Assembly: GCA_964390565.1 (NCBI GenBank)
Contig: CAYMII010000014.1
Coordinates: 17,866 to 81,865, forward strand
From: UBA8529 sp964390565
Lineage (GTDB): Bacteria; Bacteroidota; Bacteroidia; Bacteroidales; Tenuifilaceae
DNA length: 64,000 nucleotides
Direction: 5' to 3'
The first letter of the stretch is position 1. Each line of letters starts with the position of its first letter. This document shows positions 1 through 7,350 of this stretch, piece by piece. Both the position numbers and the translations under genes were made by a program. The notes below the pieces were generated by a model. The model was given only the letters and a program-made list of their open reading frames with translations, was not told the DNA's origin and did not search any database.

Positions 1-1087
1 TCCAATGCTTTCTATCGTAGTAGAATGTCCAACCCATTTGAACCCAAACGGCGTCTTTATCGATTTCCGACATTCCCTTATATATTGTTTTTGATACAGA
101 GGCTAAGTAATCGGGTTCCCAACTTGGTGGATTCATTTCGTTAAAGGGGTCGGTTCCATAATAGTGATTGGTGCCAAAGTACTTTGTTTGCTCTTTAATA
201 AACTCCTTCTGTATTTCAACAAAAAGCGGTTCCATCGGATTGAGAAAGTAAGCATCGTACTGCTCACCTGTTGAGTACGAACCCAATGATGTCAACTTTA
301 TTTTAGGGTATTTATTCTCTATAGCTTTAGGAGTATGTCCAGCAAAAGCAGGTAGGATTGGGGTCATCCCGAACGAACGCTCCTGTTGGAGAATTTTCTT
401 TTGAAGTTCAAACTGTTGGTCAATAAATGACTGGGGTAAAGGGCCTAACCATCCATCCAAATTACCCATCCGATGCCATGGAAGATGAGCTGGGCCAGTA
501 AAAAAAGCACGGATTTGCTCATCTGTCATCCCGAATTTTTTCCAAACTTTTTGCCAAATATACTCCTGACCGGTAATAGCTAAGGGCATGTTAATTCCAT
601 TTAAAGCCATCCAATCGATAAACCGCTCCCAGTCATCCCATTGCCACCAAAGAGTTGTATATCCAAACGTACAATAATTTAGGAAAAACCTTTTTTCGAA
701 CCGACATGATTTTCGGACCTTTTGCGGTACAATCGGTAAAACAGATGGCATATCTATAGGTTCTGCTTTATACCATGATACTGAAGTGAGGCAGTAATGG
801 TTTAAATACCAGTTAAATGCCCGTGTAAGTGCTAAACTGCTATTGCCTCGTAGCACTATTTTACCATCCCTGCTATCAAGTTCAAAAACCTCTTGGTCGT
901 TTTCGGCAGGTATCGTCTCCAAAATAAAATTGTCTGATTTACCTGGAGCTATCCTCTCAATTAAACCTACTACTGCAGCATTATTTATTTTATAATTGAT
1001 TTTAGTTGGTAAAGAGAATAGTGTATTCGTACTGGTAATTAAAGTAACCAGTACTAAATTTCTTAATAAAACGTATTTAACTTTCAT
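1..1087 (-). CDS. Alpha-N-acetylglucosaminidase, GH89 (3' part beyond window)
   Basis: Partial gene: the start is an ATG at 1087 and the frame stays open to base 1, giving 362 residues of a family usually about 700 long. The protein begins with a signal peptide (first ~25 residues), then a GH89 N-terminal domain and the start of the catalytic barrel. Seen motifs match human NAGLU closely: WERFIDWMALNGINMPLA, a TGQE, FFTGPAHLPWHRMGN, SFGMTPILPAFAGH and DPFNEMNPPS. Glu317 in FNEM corresponds to the family's general acid. The family removes terminal alpha-N-acetylglucosamine from glycans, which suggests periplasmic or surface breakdown of heparan-type or mucin-type sugars. The second catalytic Glu lies outside the window. 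Confidence 0.93.
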   Translation of the reverse strand, partial: MKVKYVLLRNLVLVTLITSTNTLFSLPTKINYKINNAAVVGLIERIAPGKSDNFILETIPAENDQEVFELDSRDGKIVLRGNSSLALTRAFNWYLNHYCLTSVSWYKAEPIDMPSVLPIVPQKVRKSCRFEKRFFLNYCTFGYTTLWWQWDDWERFIDWMALNGINMPLAITGQEYIWQKVWKKFGMTDEQIRAFFTGPAHLPWHRMGNLDGWLGPLPQSFIDQQFELQKKILQQERSFGMTPILPAFAGHTPKAIENKYPKIKLTSLGSYSTGEQYDAYFLNPMEPLFVEIQKEFIKEQTKYFGTNHYYGTDPFNEMNPPSWEPDYLASVSKTIYKGMSEIDKDAVWVQMGWTFYYDRKHW

Positions 1088-1253
1088 TGTTTATTCTTTG
1101 TAATTTCTATGGTTTTACAATATCGATAGGCGTCACCAATACAAAATATACTTAAAACAATTTTTTACTAAATTACCCAAAAAGTTAATCAATTAGTGCC
1201 TAGAATAATGGTAATTAGCTAACAAGCATTTGGTAGTTGTTAACTGGAGAGAA

Positions 1254-1420
1254 TGTTACTTTGTAAGTGACAAGGGGCAGGTGGTAAGTAGCAAGTGTGA
1301 GGCTGTGTAATGTGATGCGGTGTTGCTGTAAATTGGTTGAACGCAATGGCTACTAACCACTGTTTTTGACTGCTTGACTATTTGGCTGTTTGGTTGTGTT
1401 GCAGTGTAATGTGTTCCGAT
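1254..1420. repeat. Degenerate intergenic repeat, family B (copy 1)
   Basis: Part of the 538-base gene-free stretch 1088-1625. Its reverse complement aligns with 38991-39103: CAGCAACAC, then ATTACACAGC, then TCACACTTG occur in the same order in both (1292-1328 here, 39058-39086 there), with a further match at the CCTG..CTTGTCACT end. A minus-strand reading frame crosses it, but its composition is word-like (repeated gactgcttgac, tggctgtttggttg) and I do not regard it as coding. Outside the two repeats I see nothing else in 1088-1625. Confidence 0.6.
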
Positions 1421-1427
1421 AAAGCAA

Positions 1428-1497
1428 GCGCGCGTCTGGAGACGCGCTAACAAGTGTTAATCAAAATAAAAATGGCACGGAGAGCATATCTGTGACA
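1428..1497. repeat. Two-hairpin intergenic repeat, family A (copy 1)
   Basis: Contains the perfect 8-bp inverted repeat GCGCGTCT-GG-AGACGCGC (1430-1447), then after an AT-rich spacer a weaker hairpin GGCACGGA..TCTGTG (about 1475-1495). The whole unit aligns with 2206-2279, and its first half with 5756-5780. Confidence 0.75.
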
Positions 1498-1625
1498 GCG
1501 AGGGGTAATTTATATTTAGCTGATATACAAATTCTTTTGTTACAAAAACATTGACTTTAGCTTTGGGAATTTTGTAATTTGATATACCTAATATCCTTAA
1601 AAGTTTAACCTTAAAGCTTAAAAAA

Positions 1626-2105
1626 ATGAGAAAAATATTTGGTGTTATCAGTACCCTTTTAATTTTAATGGGATGCAGTTCCACTCCAAAAGTGGATATT
1701 GTAAAGGAAGCAGAAGTTATTCGCAACCTTGAAAACGAATGGTCGGCTGCAATTCTGAACAAAGACCTAGAAAAGAGTATTAGCTTTACTGCTTCTGATG
1801 CCGTATTTATGGATCCTAACCTCCCAGCCTATAGCGGAGCCGAGGCAATAAGAAAGTCTTTTGAAACTTGGTTTGCAGATTCTAGCCTTCTTTTTAATTC
1901 CTATTCATACGATATTGATAAAATTGAGGTTTCAGCATCGGGGGAACTTGCATACGTTCGCGGACATTCTAAGATAACCAAAAATACGCCAAGCGGCCCA
2001 GTTGACGTTATTAACAAATTTGTTGATATCTGGAAAAATGACAATGGGAAATGGAGTTGTATTCTACTTATAGGAAATAGTGATAACCCAATAGAAATTA
2101 AATAA
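1626..2105 (+). CDS. DUF4440/SnoaL-like lipoprotein
   Basis: A 159-residue protein with a type II signal peptide; the lipobox LMGC puts the acylated Cys at residue 17, so it is a membrane-anchored lipoprotein. The rest (EAEVIRNLENEWSAAILNKD, then SFTASDAVFMDPNLPAYSG, then GHSKITKN and a closing DIWKNDNGKWSCILLIGN) has the order and spacing of NTF2-like DUF4440 domains, which bind small ligands or act as enzymes of unknown substrate. It is transcribed alone, followed by its own terminator at 2135-2168. Family assignment is confident; function is not known. Confidence 0.85.
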   Translation: MRKIFGVISTLLILMGCSSTPKVDIVKEAEVIRNLENEWSAAILNKDLEKSISFTASDAVFMDPNLPAYSGAEAIRKSFETWFADSSLLFNSYSYDIDKIEVSASGELAYVRGHSKITKNTPSGPVDVINKFVDIWKNDNGKWSCILLIGNSDNPIEIK

Positions 2106-2134
2106 TTTGATGTATTTACGCCTTTTATGAAACT

Positions 2135-2168
2135 AACTTGCCCTTATATAAGTGAGGGCAAGTTTTTT
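2135..2168 (+). terminator. Rho-independent terminator after the DUF4440 lipoprotein
   Basis: Ten-base stem AACTTGCCCT (2135-2144) / AGGGCAAGTT (2155-2164), ending in a run of six T (2163-2168), 30 bases after the stop codon. Confidence 0.85.
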
Positions 2169-2205
2169 AATGATATTGAAAGGCAATTGTTATACGTAAA
2201 TCAAA

Positions 2206-2279
2206 AGCACGCTTCTGGAGACGCGCGCGAACAAGGTTTGTTAAAATGAAACAGGCACGGATAATATGTCCGTGCCTGT
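2206..2279. repeat. Two-hairpin intergenic repeat, family A (copy 2)
   Basis: Same order as copy 1: a GC-rich near-palindrome (cttctggagacgcgcgcgaa, around 2211-2231), a spacer, then a perfect 11-bp hairpin at 2251-2279. The second hairpin also sits where the terminator of the minus-strand DUF438 gene is expected. Confidence 0.75.
2251..2279 (-). terminator. Likely terminator of the ric-hemerythrin-DUF438 operon
   Basis: Perfect 11-bp stem ACAGGCACGGA / TCCGTGCCTGT with a 7-base loop, 28 bases past the rebuilt stop codon at 2307-2309. On the minus strand it is followed by TTTCATTTT, which is a fair but not ideal U-tract. It overlaps repeat A copy 2, so the repeat may have supplied the terminator. 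Confidence 0.6.
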
Positions 2280-2306
2280 GTGGTGATAAATGAATGACTA
2301 AAGTTT

Positions 2307-3034
2307 TTACTTCATAAAGTAAACCTTGGAAAGCTCACTTTCTACTTTATCAATCCAATGGTTTATTTTTAGGCTTGTTGCCTTATCAATCAAAGGGGCA
2401 GGGATAAATGGTGCAATTACCAAATAAATTTCATCATCGGGTAATTTATGAAGGTCTGATAGTACCTGATTTACAGGTTGCTCGCCNNNNNNNNNNNNNN
2501 NNNNNNNNNNNNNNNNNNNNNNNNNNNNNNNNNNNNNNNNNNNNNNNNNNNNNNNNNNNNNNNNNNNNNNNNNNNNNNNNNNNNNNCATCATCGGGTAAT
2601 TTATGAAGGTCTGATAGTACCTGATTTACAGGTTGCTCGCCCTCTAAATCTCTATAAACCGATACGTTATGCGAAACCTCTAATGTACCAAGGTATTCGC
2701 CTTTATCACTTCGTAGAGCGAAGTATTCTATATGTATCAGTTTGCCTCCGATGTTTATCCAAAAGGGTGCACGACTCTGCTTACCGCTCTTAAAATCCTC
2801 TAAAATTTTATCTACAATATGGGCGCTTGCGGGTGGATGGCAGTGGCGTACATCGCGATTAAGGATAGCCCTGTTGCGTTGAAAAATACGCTCCGAACCT
2901 TGAGAGAAGTATTTCACTTTGTCGTCCTTATCAACAAAGGTCATATCAATAGGAAGAGTGTTTAGAATTGCTAGCAACTCTTCGGCAGAGAAGCCTCCAG
3001 AAGGGAGCTGAATATGGCTACCCGATTTTTGCAC
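2307..3034 (-). CDS. C-terminal PAS half of a DUF438 protein, interrupted by a false gap
   Basis: This segment holds a PAS-type domain (LPIDMTFVDKDDKVKYFSQG, then RDVRHCHPP, KILEDFKSGKQ and FWINIGGKLIHIEYFALR), which normally ends DUF438-hemerythrin proteins. It reads in the same frame as the gene 3059-3841 and is separated from it by a single TGA. The first usable start after that stop is a GTG at 3034. The 100-N gap at 2487-2586 is flanked by identical 55-base ends; joining these once gives an unbroken frame that continues EIYLVIAPFIPAPL and stops at TAA (2307-2309) after a terminal YFMK. Either this is made by readthrough or restart, or the gene is a recent pseudogene or carries a base error. 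Confidence 0.7.
2432..2486. repeat. Contig-end overlap, left copy (55 bases)
   Basis: Bases 2432-2486 are identical to 2587-2641 across the N gap. An exact 55-base identity on both sides of a 100-N spacer is what an unmerged k-mer overlap between two contigs looks like. It is not a biological repeat. Confidence 0.9.
2487..2586. other. Assembly gap (100 N), probably of negative true length
   Basis: Exactly 100 N characters, the conventional length for a gap of unknown size. Because the flanks overlap by 55 identical bases and merging restores a full reading frame with a sensible C-terminus, the true distance is best explained as an overlap, with no missing sequence. Confidence 0.9.
2587..2641. 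repeat. Contig-end overlap, right copy (55 bases)
   Basis: Second copy of the 55-base identity described for 2432-2486. Confidence 0.9.
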
Positions 3035-3058
3035 ATCGTTTATTGATGTTTCGTTTGC

Positions 3059-3841
3059 TCAGTTGGGTTTCCATTCAACCTTTGGGTCGTATAGGCAGAA
3101 TCCAATTTCGATAGATTGCTTGCTTATCTCGTACCAATCCTTCTCGGTTAGCTTATCGAGCGACATGGGGAAAAGTATCTCTTCCTCTTTTTTTGTCATA
3201 TCAACTACTCCATTTACTGCTGGATGAAGCATTAGCTCCGCTGAGGCTATAAGATCTTCCCTTGTGATTGACTCGGTTTGCAAAAGTTCGATGCTGCCTT
3301 TAATTAGCTCTCGAATTTCGTCGTGTTTGCCCCACATCACCTTTGGTGGGCCGGTAATACCCTCTTTTTCAAGGTAAGGGAACAGAAGGTACTCTTTGCG
3401 TTGGTAAAGCTTATTTACATCGAAAAGGTTGTTGAAGAGTCCTCGAAGCTTAAGGATGCTTTTTGGCAAATCGATATTTGGGTCGGCGCCAACCTCGGCA
3501 AGTAGCGCCTGAATTTCAAGCGCAACTTTCCGAAGTTCTTGATTTTCGTGATGCATAACATCTATAGGATGCCCATCGGGTATTTGCTTTGAGGCTGATA
3601 GGTCGATACTACCATTTAGTACCGATGAGTGAGCATCGCAGAGTTTTAGTATCTCTTGCTCGGGTAGCCCTTCGCTAATCAGCTCTTGTTCAACTTCAAC
3701 AACTTCGCCGTATGGGATTTGGCTTAGGCTTTCGAGCAGCTCTTGCCGTATTTTCTGCTCCGATTCGCCTTGATGTAGCTTAAGAATTAGCTCTTTTAGC
3801 TTTTTCTTTCTTTCAGTAGAGTTATTAATAAGTTCGCTCAT
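3059..3841 (-). CDS. DUF438 domain and hemerythrin HHE domain protein (N-terminal part)
   Basis: A 260-residue product: an N-terminal DUF438 domain (about residues 15-80, LKELILKLHQGE and IPYGEVVEVEQELISEGLP), then a hemerythrin HHE domain (about 90-230) with the metal-binding histidines and glutamates in HPIDVMHHENQ, YQRKEYLLFPYLEKEG, WGKHDEIRE and TKKEEEILFP. The usual family architecture continues with a PAS domain, which here follows in frame after a TGA at 3059-3061. Third gene of the ric operon, 28 bases after the hemerythrin gene. HHE domains carry a di-iron site that senses or reacts with oxygen or NO; that role here is inferred from family and neighbours. Confidence 0.88.
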   Translation of the reverse strand: MSELINNSTERKKKLKELILKLHQGESEQKIRQELLESLSQIPYGEVVEVEQELISEGLPEQEILKLCDAHSSVLNGSIDLSASKQIPDGHPIDVMHHENQELRKVALEIQALLAEVGADPNIDLPKSILKLRGLFNNLFDVNKLYQRKEYLLFPYLEKEGITGPPKVMWGKHDEIRELIKGSIELLQTESITREDLIASAELMLHPAVNGVVDMTKKEEEILFPMSLDKLTEKDWYEISKQSIEIGFCLYDPKVEWKPN

Positions 3842-3869
3842 ATATTTTTATAGTTTGATGATTAATCTT

Positions 3870-4415
3870 TTATAGATTATAATGTTTTACTAAAGAGTCG
3901 ATTCGATTGATGCAATTACCTTTTAAACTTCCACAGTTGCTTTCTCTTTCAAATTCGGTAAACCTATCCATCAGCGCCTGATTGTCCTCTTCGGAAATAA
4001 CCTTATCGGCCATTGGGAATAGTACATTATTCTCCTTGTTGATATGGCTGCGTAGGAGCGAGGAGTAGCCTTTCATATTCTCTTTAAGCGATAAGTATGC
4101 ATCCGTATCATCACTTTTAATCAAATTTACACTTAATTCCATACCCTGCACAAAATTTCTGCCCTGAATATGTTCCGATAGCATAACTGCCACAGGGCCT
4201 TGATTTGCTGGAAACCCTTTCGTTCCAAGATATGGGAATAGCATATTCTCCTCCTTGGCGTGGTGGAAAATATCGGCAAAATTTTTAATTAGGTCGATGG
4301 CATCATCAATATGATTGAGGTTTGGCTTTTCCAATGTGGTAAGATGATCCATTACACCTATAAGACGTAGTATGTGAACATGGTCGTTAATTAAGTTTTT
4401 GGTTGCTGTTTCCAT
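3870..4415 (-). CDS. Hemerythrin domain-containing protein
   Basis: A 181-residue four-helix HHE protein. The di-iron ligands expected of the fold are visible in NDHVHILRLIG, FHHAKEENMLFPYLG, SEHIQGRNF and SHINKENNVLFPMADKV. It starts 17 bases after the ric stop codon and runs into the DUF438 gene, so the three are very likely one transcript. Such proteins bind O2 or NO or store iron for repair of damaged centres. No signal peptide, so cytoplasmic. Confidence 0.9.
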   Translation of the reverse strand: METATKNLINDHVHILRLIGVMDHLTTLEKPNLNHIDDAIDLIKNFADIFHHAKEENMLFPYLGTKGFPANQGPVAVMLSEHIQGRNFVQGMELSVNLIKSDDTDAYLSLKENMKGYSSLLRSHINKENNVLFPMADKVISEEDNQALMDRFTEFERESNCGSLKGNCINRIDSLVKHYNL

Positions 4416-4432
4416 GAAATTCTTATTTAGTA

Positions 4433-5128
4433 TTATAATAGTATTGCTTTGGGGTAAAGAATGTTATTCTCAAGATGAACATGAATGTGAAGATCATCTT
4501 CAAATTGATGTAACAGGTTGTAGGTTACATTATAAGTGTTGCAGCCATCAGCAGGAACTTTGTAGCCCTTCGAAAGCACATTAATCTTATCCATTGCACC
4601 ACCTGCAAACTCGTGCTCCTTTGTCATTCGTTCTATTTCTGATTTAATAGTGGCTAAAGCTTTACTATTTTCATTCGTTATAACTTCCTTAATTGCTGGG
4701 AATAGAACCTCTTCCTCGTTTTTGAGATGTTGAAGTAGTTCAGTGTTGATTTGTCCAAATAAATCTGCTATCTCAGCCAGCTCAGGATGATTTGCTCCAT
4801 GTACCGATGCTATTTTCTGGGTATAATGAACTAGGTCGGGGAGAGCCTTCTTAACGTAACGGTGATGTTTCTTCTCGATATAATCGCAAAGCAAATCTAA
4901 GTCCCAATCCTTAAAGTTATTGCCTTCGGAGTTTGGCGTTAGCTCTAGTTTACCTAAACTCTCCTCAATATGTGAAGGGTTAATTCCTTTCTCGTTGCAG
5001 GCCTCGCCAAGCGTTTTATTTCCTCCACAGCAAAAGTCTATTCCTGCCTCCGTAAAGATGTTTGCTGCCCGAAAATCGTTTGTAACGATCTCACCAATGG
5101 TAAGTTTTTTTGTGTTTATATTACTCAT
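4433..5128 (-). CDS. ric: Iron-sulfur cluster repair di-iron protein RIC (ScdA/YtfE family)
   Basis: A 231-residue protein with the N-terminal DUF542/ScdA_N segment (TIGEIVTNDFRAANIFTEAGIDFCCGG, the CCGG motif at about residues 33-36) followed by a hemerythrin-like di-iron domain (KKHHRYV, HGANHPELAEI, HLKNEEEVLFPAI, KEHEFAG, HVHLENNILYP). Length matches YtfE/ScdA proteins of about 220 residues. They restore Fe-S clusters damaged by NO or peroxide. First gene of a three-gene minus-strand operon and divergent from the Rrf2 regulator at 5244, an arrangement common for NO-responsive repair genes. Confidence 0.95.
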   Translation of the reverse strand: MSNINTKKLTIGEIVTNDFRAANIFTEAGIDFCCGGNKTLGEACNEKGINPSHIEESLGKLELTPNSEGNNFKDWDLDLLCDYIEKKHHRYVKKALPDLVHYTQKIASVHGANHPELAEIADLFGQINTELLQHLKNEEEVLFPAIKEVITNENSKALATIKSEIERMTKEHEFAGGAMDKINVLSKGYKVPADGCNTYNVTYNLLHQFEDDLHIHVHLENNILYPKAILL

Positions 5129-5167
5129 ATCTTTAAATATTAAGTTATTATGATTTATTTGTATAAT

Positions 5168-5187
5168 AAAAGACTAAAAGGTCTTTT
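5168..5187. promoter_or_regulatory. Candidate Rrf2 operator (inverted repeat)
   Basis: AAAAGAC (5168-5174) and GTCTTTT (5181-5187) form a perfect 7-bp inverted repeat with a 6-base spacer in the divergent ric/Rrf2 intergenic region. It abuts and overlaps the -33 element of the Rrf2 promoter, as expected for autoregulation. Binding is inferred. Confidence 0.5.
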
Positions 5188-5216
5188 TGTATATCAACAT
5201 TAAGTTTATATATTTG
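5186..5216 (+). promoter_or_regulatory. Bacteroidota promoter of the Rrf2 gene
   Basis: TTTG (5186-5189), exactly 19 bases, then TATATTTG (5209-5216), a full match to the TTTG/TAnnTTTG consensus, 27 bases before the ATG at 5244. Confidence 0.75.
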
Positions 5217-5243
5217 TTCAATGAATGTTTTTAAAAAATTGCG

Positions 5244-5660
5244 ATGTTTAACAAAGAGACAAAATACGCCCTTAGGGCACTGGTTTACATTAAGCTGCAA
5301 AACCTAAAAAGTAGGCGTCCTGGTATTGTTGAAATAGCTAAAGAGATTGAAGCTCCGCAGTTTTATATTGCCAAGATATTGCAGCGAATGGTTCGTATGG
5401 GGTTTGTTGAATCGTTGAAAGGGAAGGGTGGTGGTTTTTACTTCGATATTAACAAACCTGATTTGCCACTGAAGGATTTAATTGTTGCCATTGAAGGAGA
5501 TAAAACGTTTACAGCATGTGGATTTGGCTTAAAGCAATGTAATGGACAAAACCCTTGCCCAATGCATGAGCAGTATGCGCCAATTCGCGAGGCAATAAAC
5601 AAAATGGTTTCCGAGGAAACCATTCAAAGTTTTGCGAAAAAAGGGATTACAATCGATTAG
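5244..5660 (+). CDS. Rrf2 family transcriptional regulator (probable Fe-S sensor)
   Basis: A 138-residue Rrf2 protein: winged helix at residues ~1-70 (ETKYALRALVYI, IVEIAKEIEAPQFYIAKILQ, GKGGGFYF) and the dimer/cluster region with three cysteines spaced C-x6-C-x5-C (CGFGLKQCNGQNPCPMH), the pattern that binds an iron-sulfur cluster in IscR/NsrR-type members. Divergent from ric with a consensus promoter and an inverted repeat between them. Likely represses or activates the ric-hemerythrin operon in response to NO, oxygen or cluster status; this is inference from context. Confidence 0.92.
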   Translation: MFNKETKYALRALVYIKLQNLKSRRPGIVEIAKEIEAPQFYIAKILQRMVRMGFVESLKGKGGGFYFDINKPDLPLKDLIVAIEGDKTFTACGFGLKQCNGQNPCPMHEQYAPIREAINKMVSEETIQSFAKKGITID

Positions 5661-5755
5661 ATTACTCGACTACTTCAGCTTACAACAACGATATAGTCTA
5701 TAAATATTAAGGGCTTTATGAATTATAAATCATTGTTTGCAATTTAAAAACAAAC

Positions 5756-5799
5756 ACGAGTCTGGAGACGCGCGCGAACATATTGCAGGCATAGCCTGC
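5756..5799. repeat. Two-hairpin intergenic repeat, family A (copy 3)
   Basis: Shares gtctggagacgcgcgcgaaca with copy 2 and, like the other copies, is followed by a second hairpin, here GCAGGC-ATA-GCCTGC (5785-5799). It lies between the Rrf2 gene and the convergent chrA gene. Confidence 0.7.
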
Positions 5800-5919
5800 T
5801 GTGATATATACGACTAAGGCACAACTTGTCTAACAATTTTGCTAGAGCATTAGCCGAACGAGGGGAAATATGTGTAAGGTAAAAATGTAATGCCTTATGA
5901 GGTGATTATACTTAATAAT

Positions 5920-7065
5920 CTACAATAAATATAAAACATAGCCCAAAATTGAGCCTCCGACAACAACCATTGCGGAATTAGTTTTCTTAAAGCCAAATAC
6001 TACAGCCAAACTAGCTATGGCGATTATAATAGTTCGCCAATCTGAAATGGTCTCTTTTCCTAACTGGTAACAGATTGCAACTATTATCGCTATTGACGCC
6101 ACGTTGACGGCATCCAAGAAAGCGGAAAACAACTTAGATTCTCTCATCTTACGGATGAGAGGATTCAGTAATGCTACAAATATGAATGACGGAAGGAAAA
6201 TACCCAATGTTGCTATAGCAGCACCTGTAAAATAGTTTATTTGGTAGCCAATAAATGTAACCGATGAAAAAACAGGGCCAGGGGTGAATTGCCCAACAGC
6301 TATTGCATCTATTAGCTGTTGCCGGGAAATGATGCCTTTTGCAACCAGCTCGGTATCGAGAAATGCGAATAAAACATAACCGCTACCATAGAGTATTGCT
6401 CCGATTTTAAGGAAGGTAAAAAACAAACCGAGAGTGCTAATATTTATAAATTCAGTAGTATGGAGAGGCAATACAGCAAATGGGAAAATGCTGTTTGTAG
6501 AGTTAAACCTATTGGTACGGATTGCGTTCAATGCCAAAGCAAAGAAACCCGCACCAAACATTACTATAATCTCATTGAAGCCAATTAGGCAAAGTATGAG
6601 GGCAATAGCACCAATAAACCCTAATTCAAGTGTTTTCAACGATTTTCTTGCGAGAGGATAAATTGCAGCGAGAATAACAGCAATTATAGCTGGTTTTATG
6701 CCATAGATAAATGGTTGTACATGAGGGAGTTGTCCATATTCTTTGTAAAGCACCGCAAAGATCCCAGTAATAATTACAGCAGGAAGTATAAAGCATAAAC
6801 CCGCCACGATTAACCCTTTCCAGCCTGCACGTTCTTTCCCAATGTGGATTGCCATTTCGGTGCTATTTGGCCCAGGAATAAGGTTTGTAGCCCCAATTAA
6901 ATCTAAGAAATGCTGCTCAGTTATCCATTTTCGTTTTTTGACAACCTCATCATTCATCATTGCGATATGGGCAGCAGGACCACCAAACGAAATTGTTCCA
7001 AGTTTGAGAAATAGCAGGGCTACTTCTTTAAGTTGATTATTCTTTTCTTGTTTGCTTGGCACCAT
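5920..7065 (-). CDS. chrA: Chromate transporter ChrA family
   Basis: A 381-residue polytopic membrane protein of the CHR family with two homologous halves. The N-terminal half carries FLKLGTISFGGPAAHIAMM and TNLIPGPNSTEMAIHIG; the C-terminal half repeats the theme with FLKIGAILYGSGYVLFAFL and AVGQFTPGPVFSSVTFIG. Full-length members are about 380-400 residues, so it is complete. The family exports chromate in exchange for other anions; many anaerobe members have no tested substrate. Single gene, no visible partner. Confidence 0.93.
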   Translation of the reverse strand: MVPSKQEKNNQLKEVALLFLKLGTISFGGPAAHIAMMNDEVVKKRKWITEQHFLDLIGATNLIPGPNSTEMAIHIGKERAGWKGLIVAGLCFILPAVIITGIFAVLYKEYGQLPHVQPFIYGIKPAIIAVILAAIYPLARKSLKTLELGFIGAIALILCLIGFNEIIVMFGAGFFALALNAIRTNRFNSTNSIFPFAVLPLHTTEFINISTLGLFFTFLKIGAILYGSGYVLFAFLDTELVAKGIISRQQLIDAIAVGQFTPGPVFSSVTFIGYQINYFTGAAIATLGIFLPSFIFVALLNPLIRKMRESKLFSAFLDAVNVASIAIIVAICYQLGKETISDWRTIIIAIASLAVVFGFKKTNSAMVVVGGSILGYVLYLL

Positions 7066-7350
7066 GATAAGTGGCTATTCTTAATCCTTTGTTAGATATG
7101 AAAATATTCGAATTTCAACAATATAACAAGTAAATGTCCTTTGTGTTTAAACGCTATATAATCCTAAAAGCAAGCGAAAGACAAGAAGAATAGTGTGTAG
7201 TAGCGCATGGAGGACCACTTAAAATCGGCGGGTAAACAAGTAGGGAAAGGCTAATTTATTAGATTTGAGAGATGAGCGGTGAGTTGTGAGTTTTGGGTTA
7301 TTAGGTCACATGCAAATCTGTCAACTCTAAACTGTTAACTGACAACCAAT

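Noticed and set aside
1256..1453. 65-residue minus-strand reading frame in the gap before the lipoprotein
   Set aside because: Composition is word-like, it overlaps both repeat families, and a diverged inverted copy at 38991-39103 has no matching frame. No start context.
2487..2586. A 55-base direct repeat or mobile-element target site around the N block
   Set aside because: Exact identity up to the N borders and the restored frame on merging fit a contig overlap, not a biological duplication.
3059..3061. TGA read as selenocysteine
   Set aside because: The position is in a linker with no redox motif, no hairpin of SECIS type is evident right after it, and the family has no Sec member that I know of.
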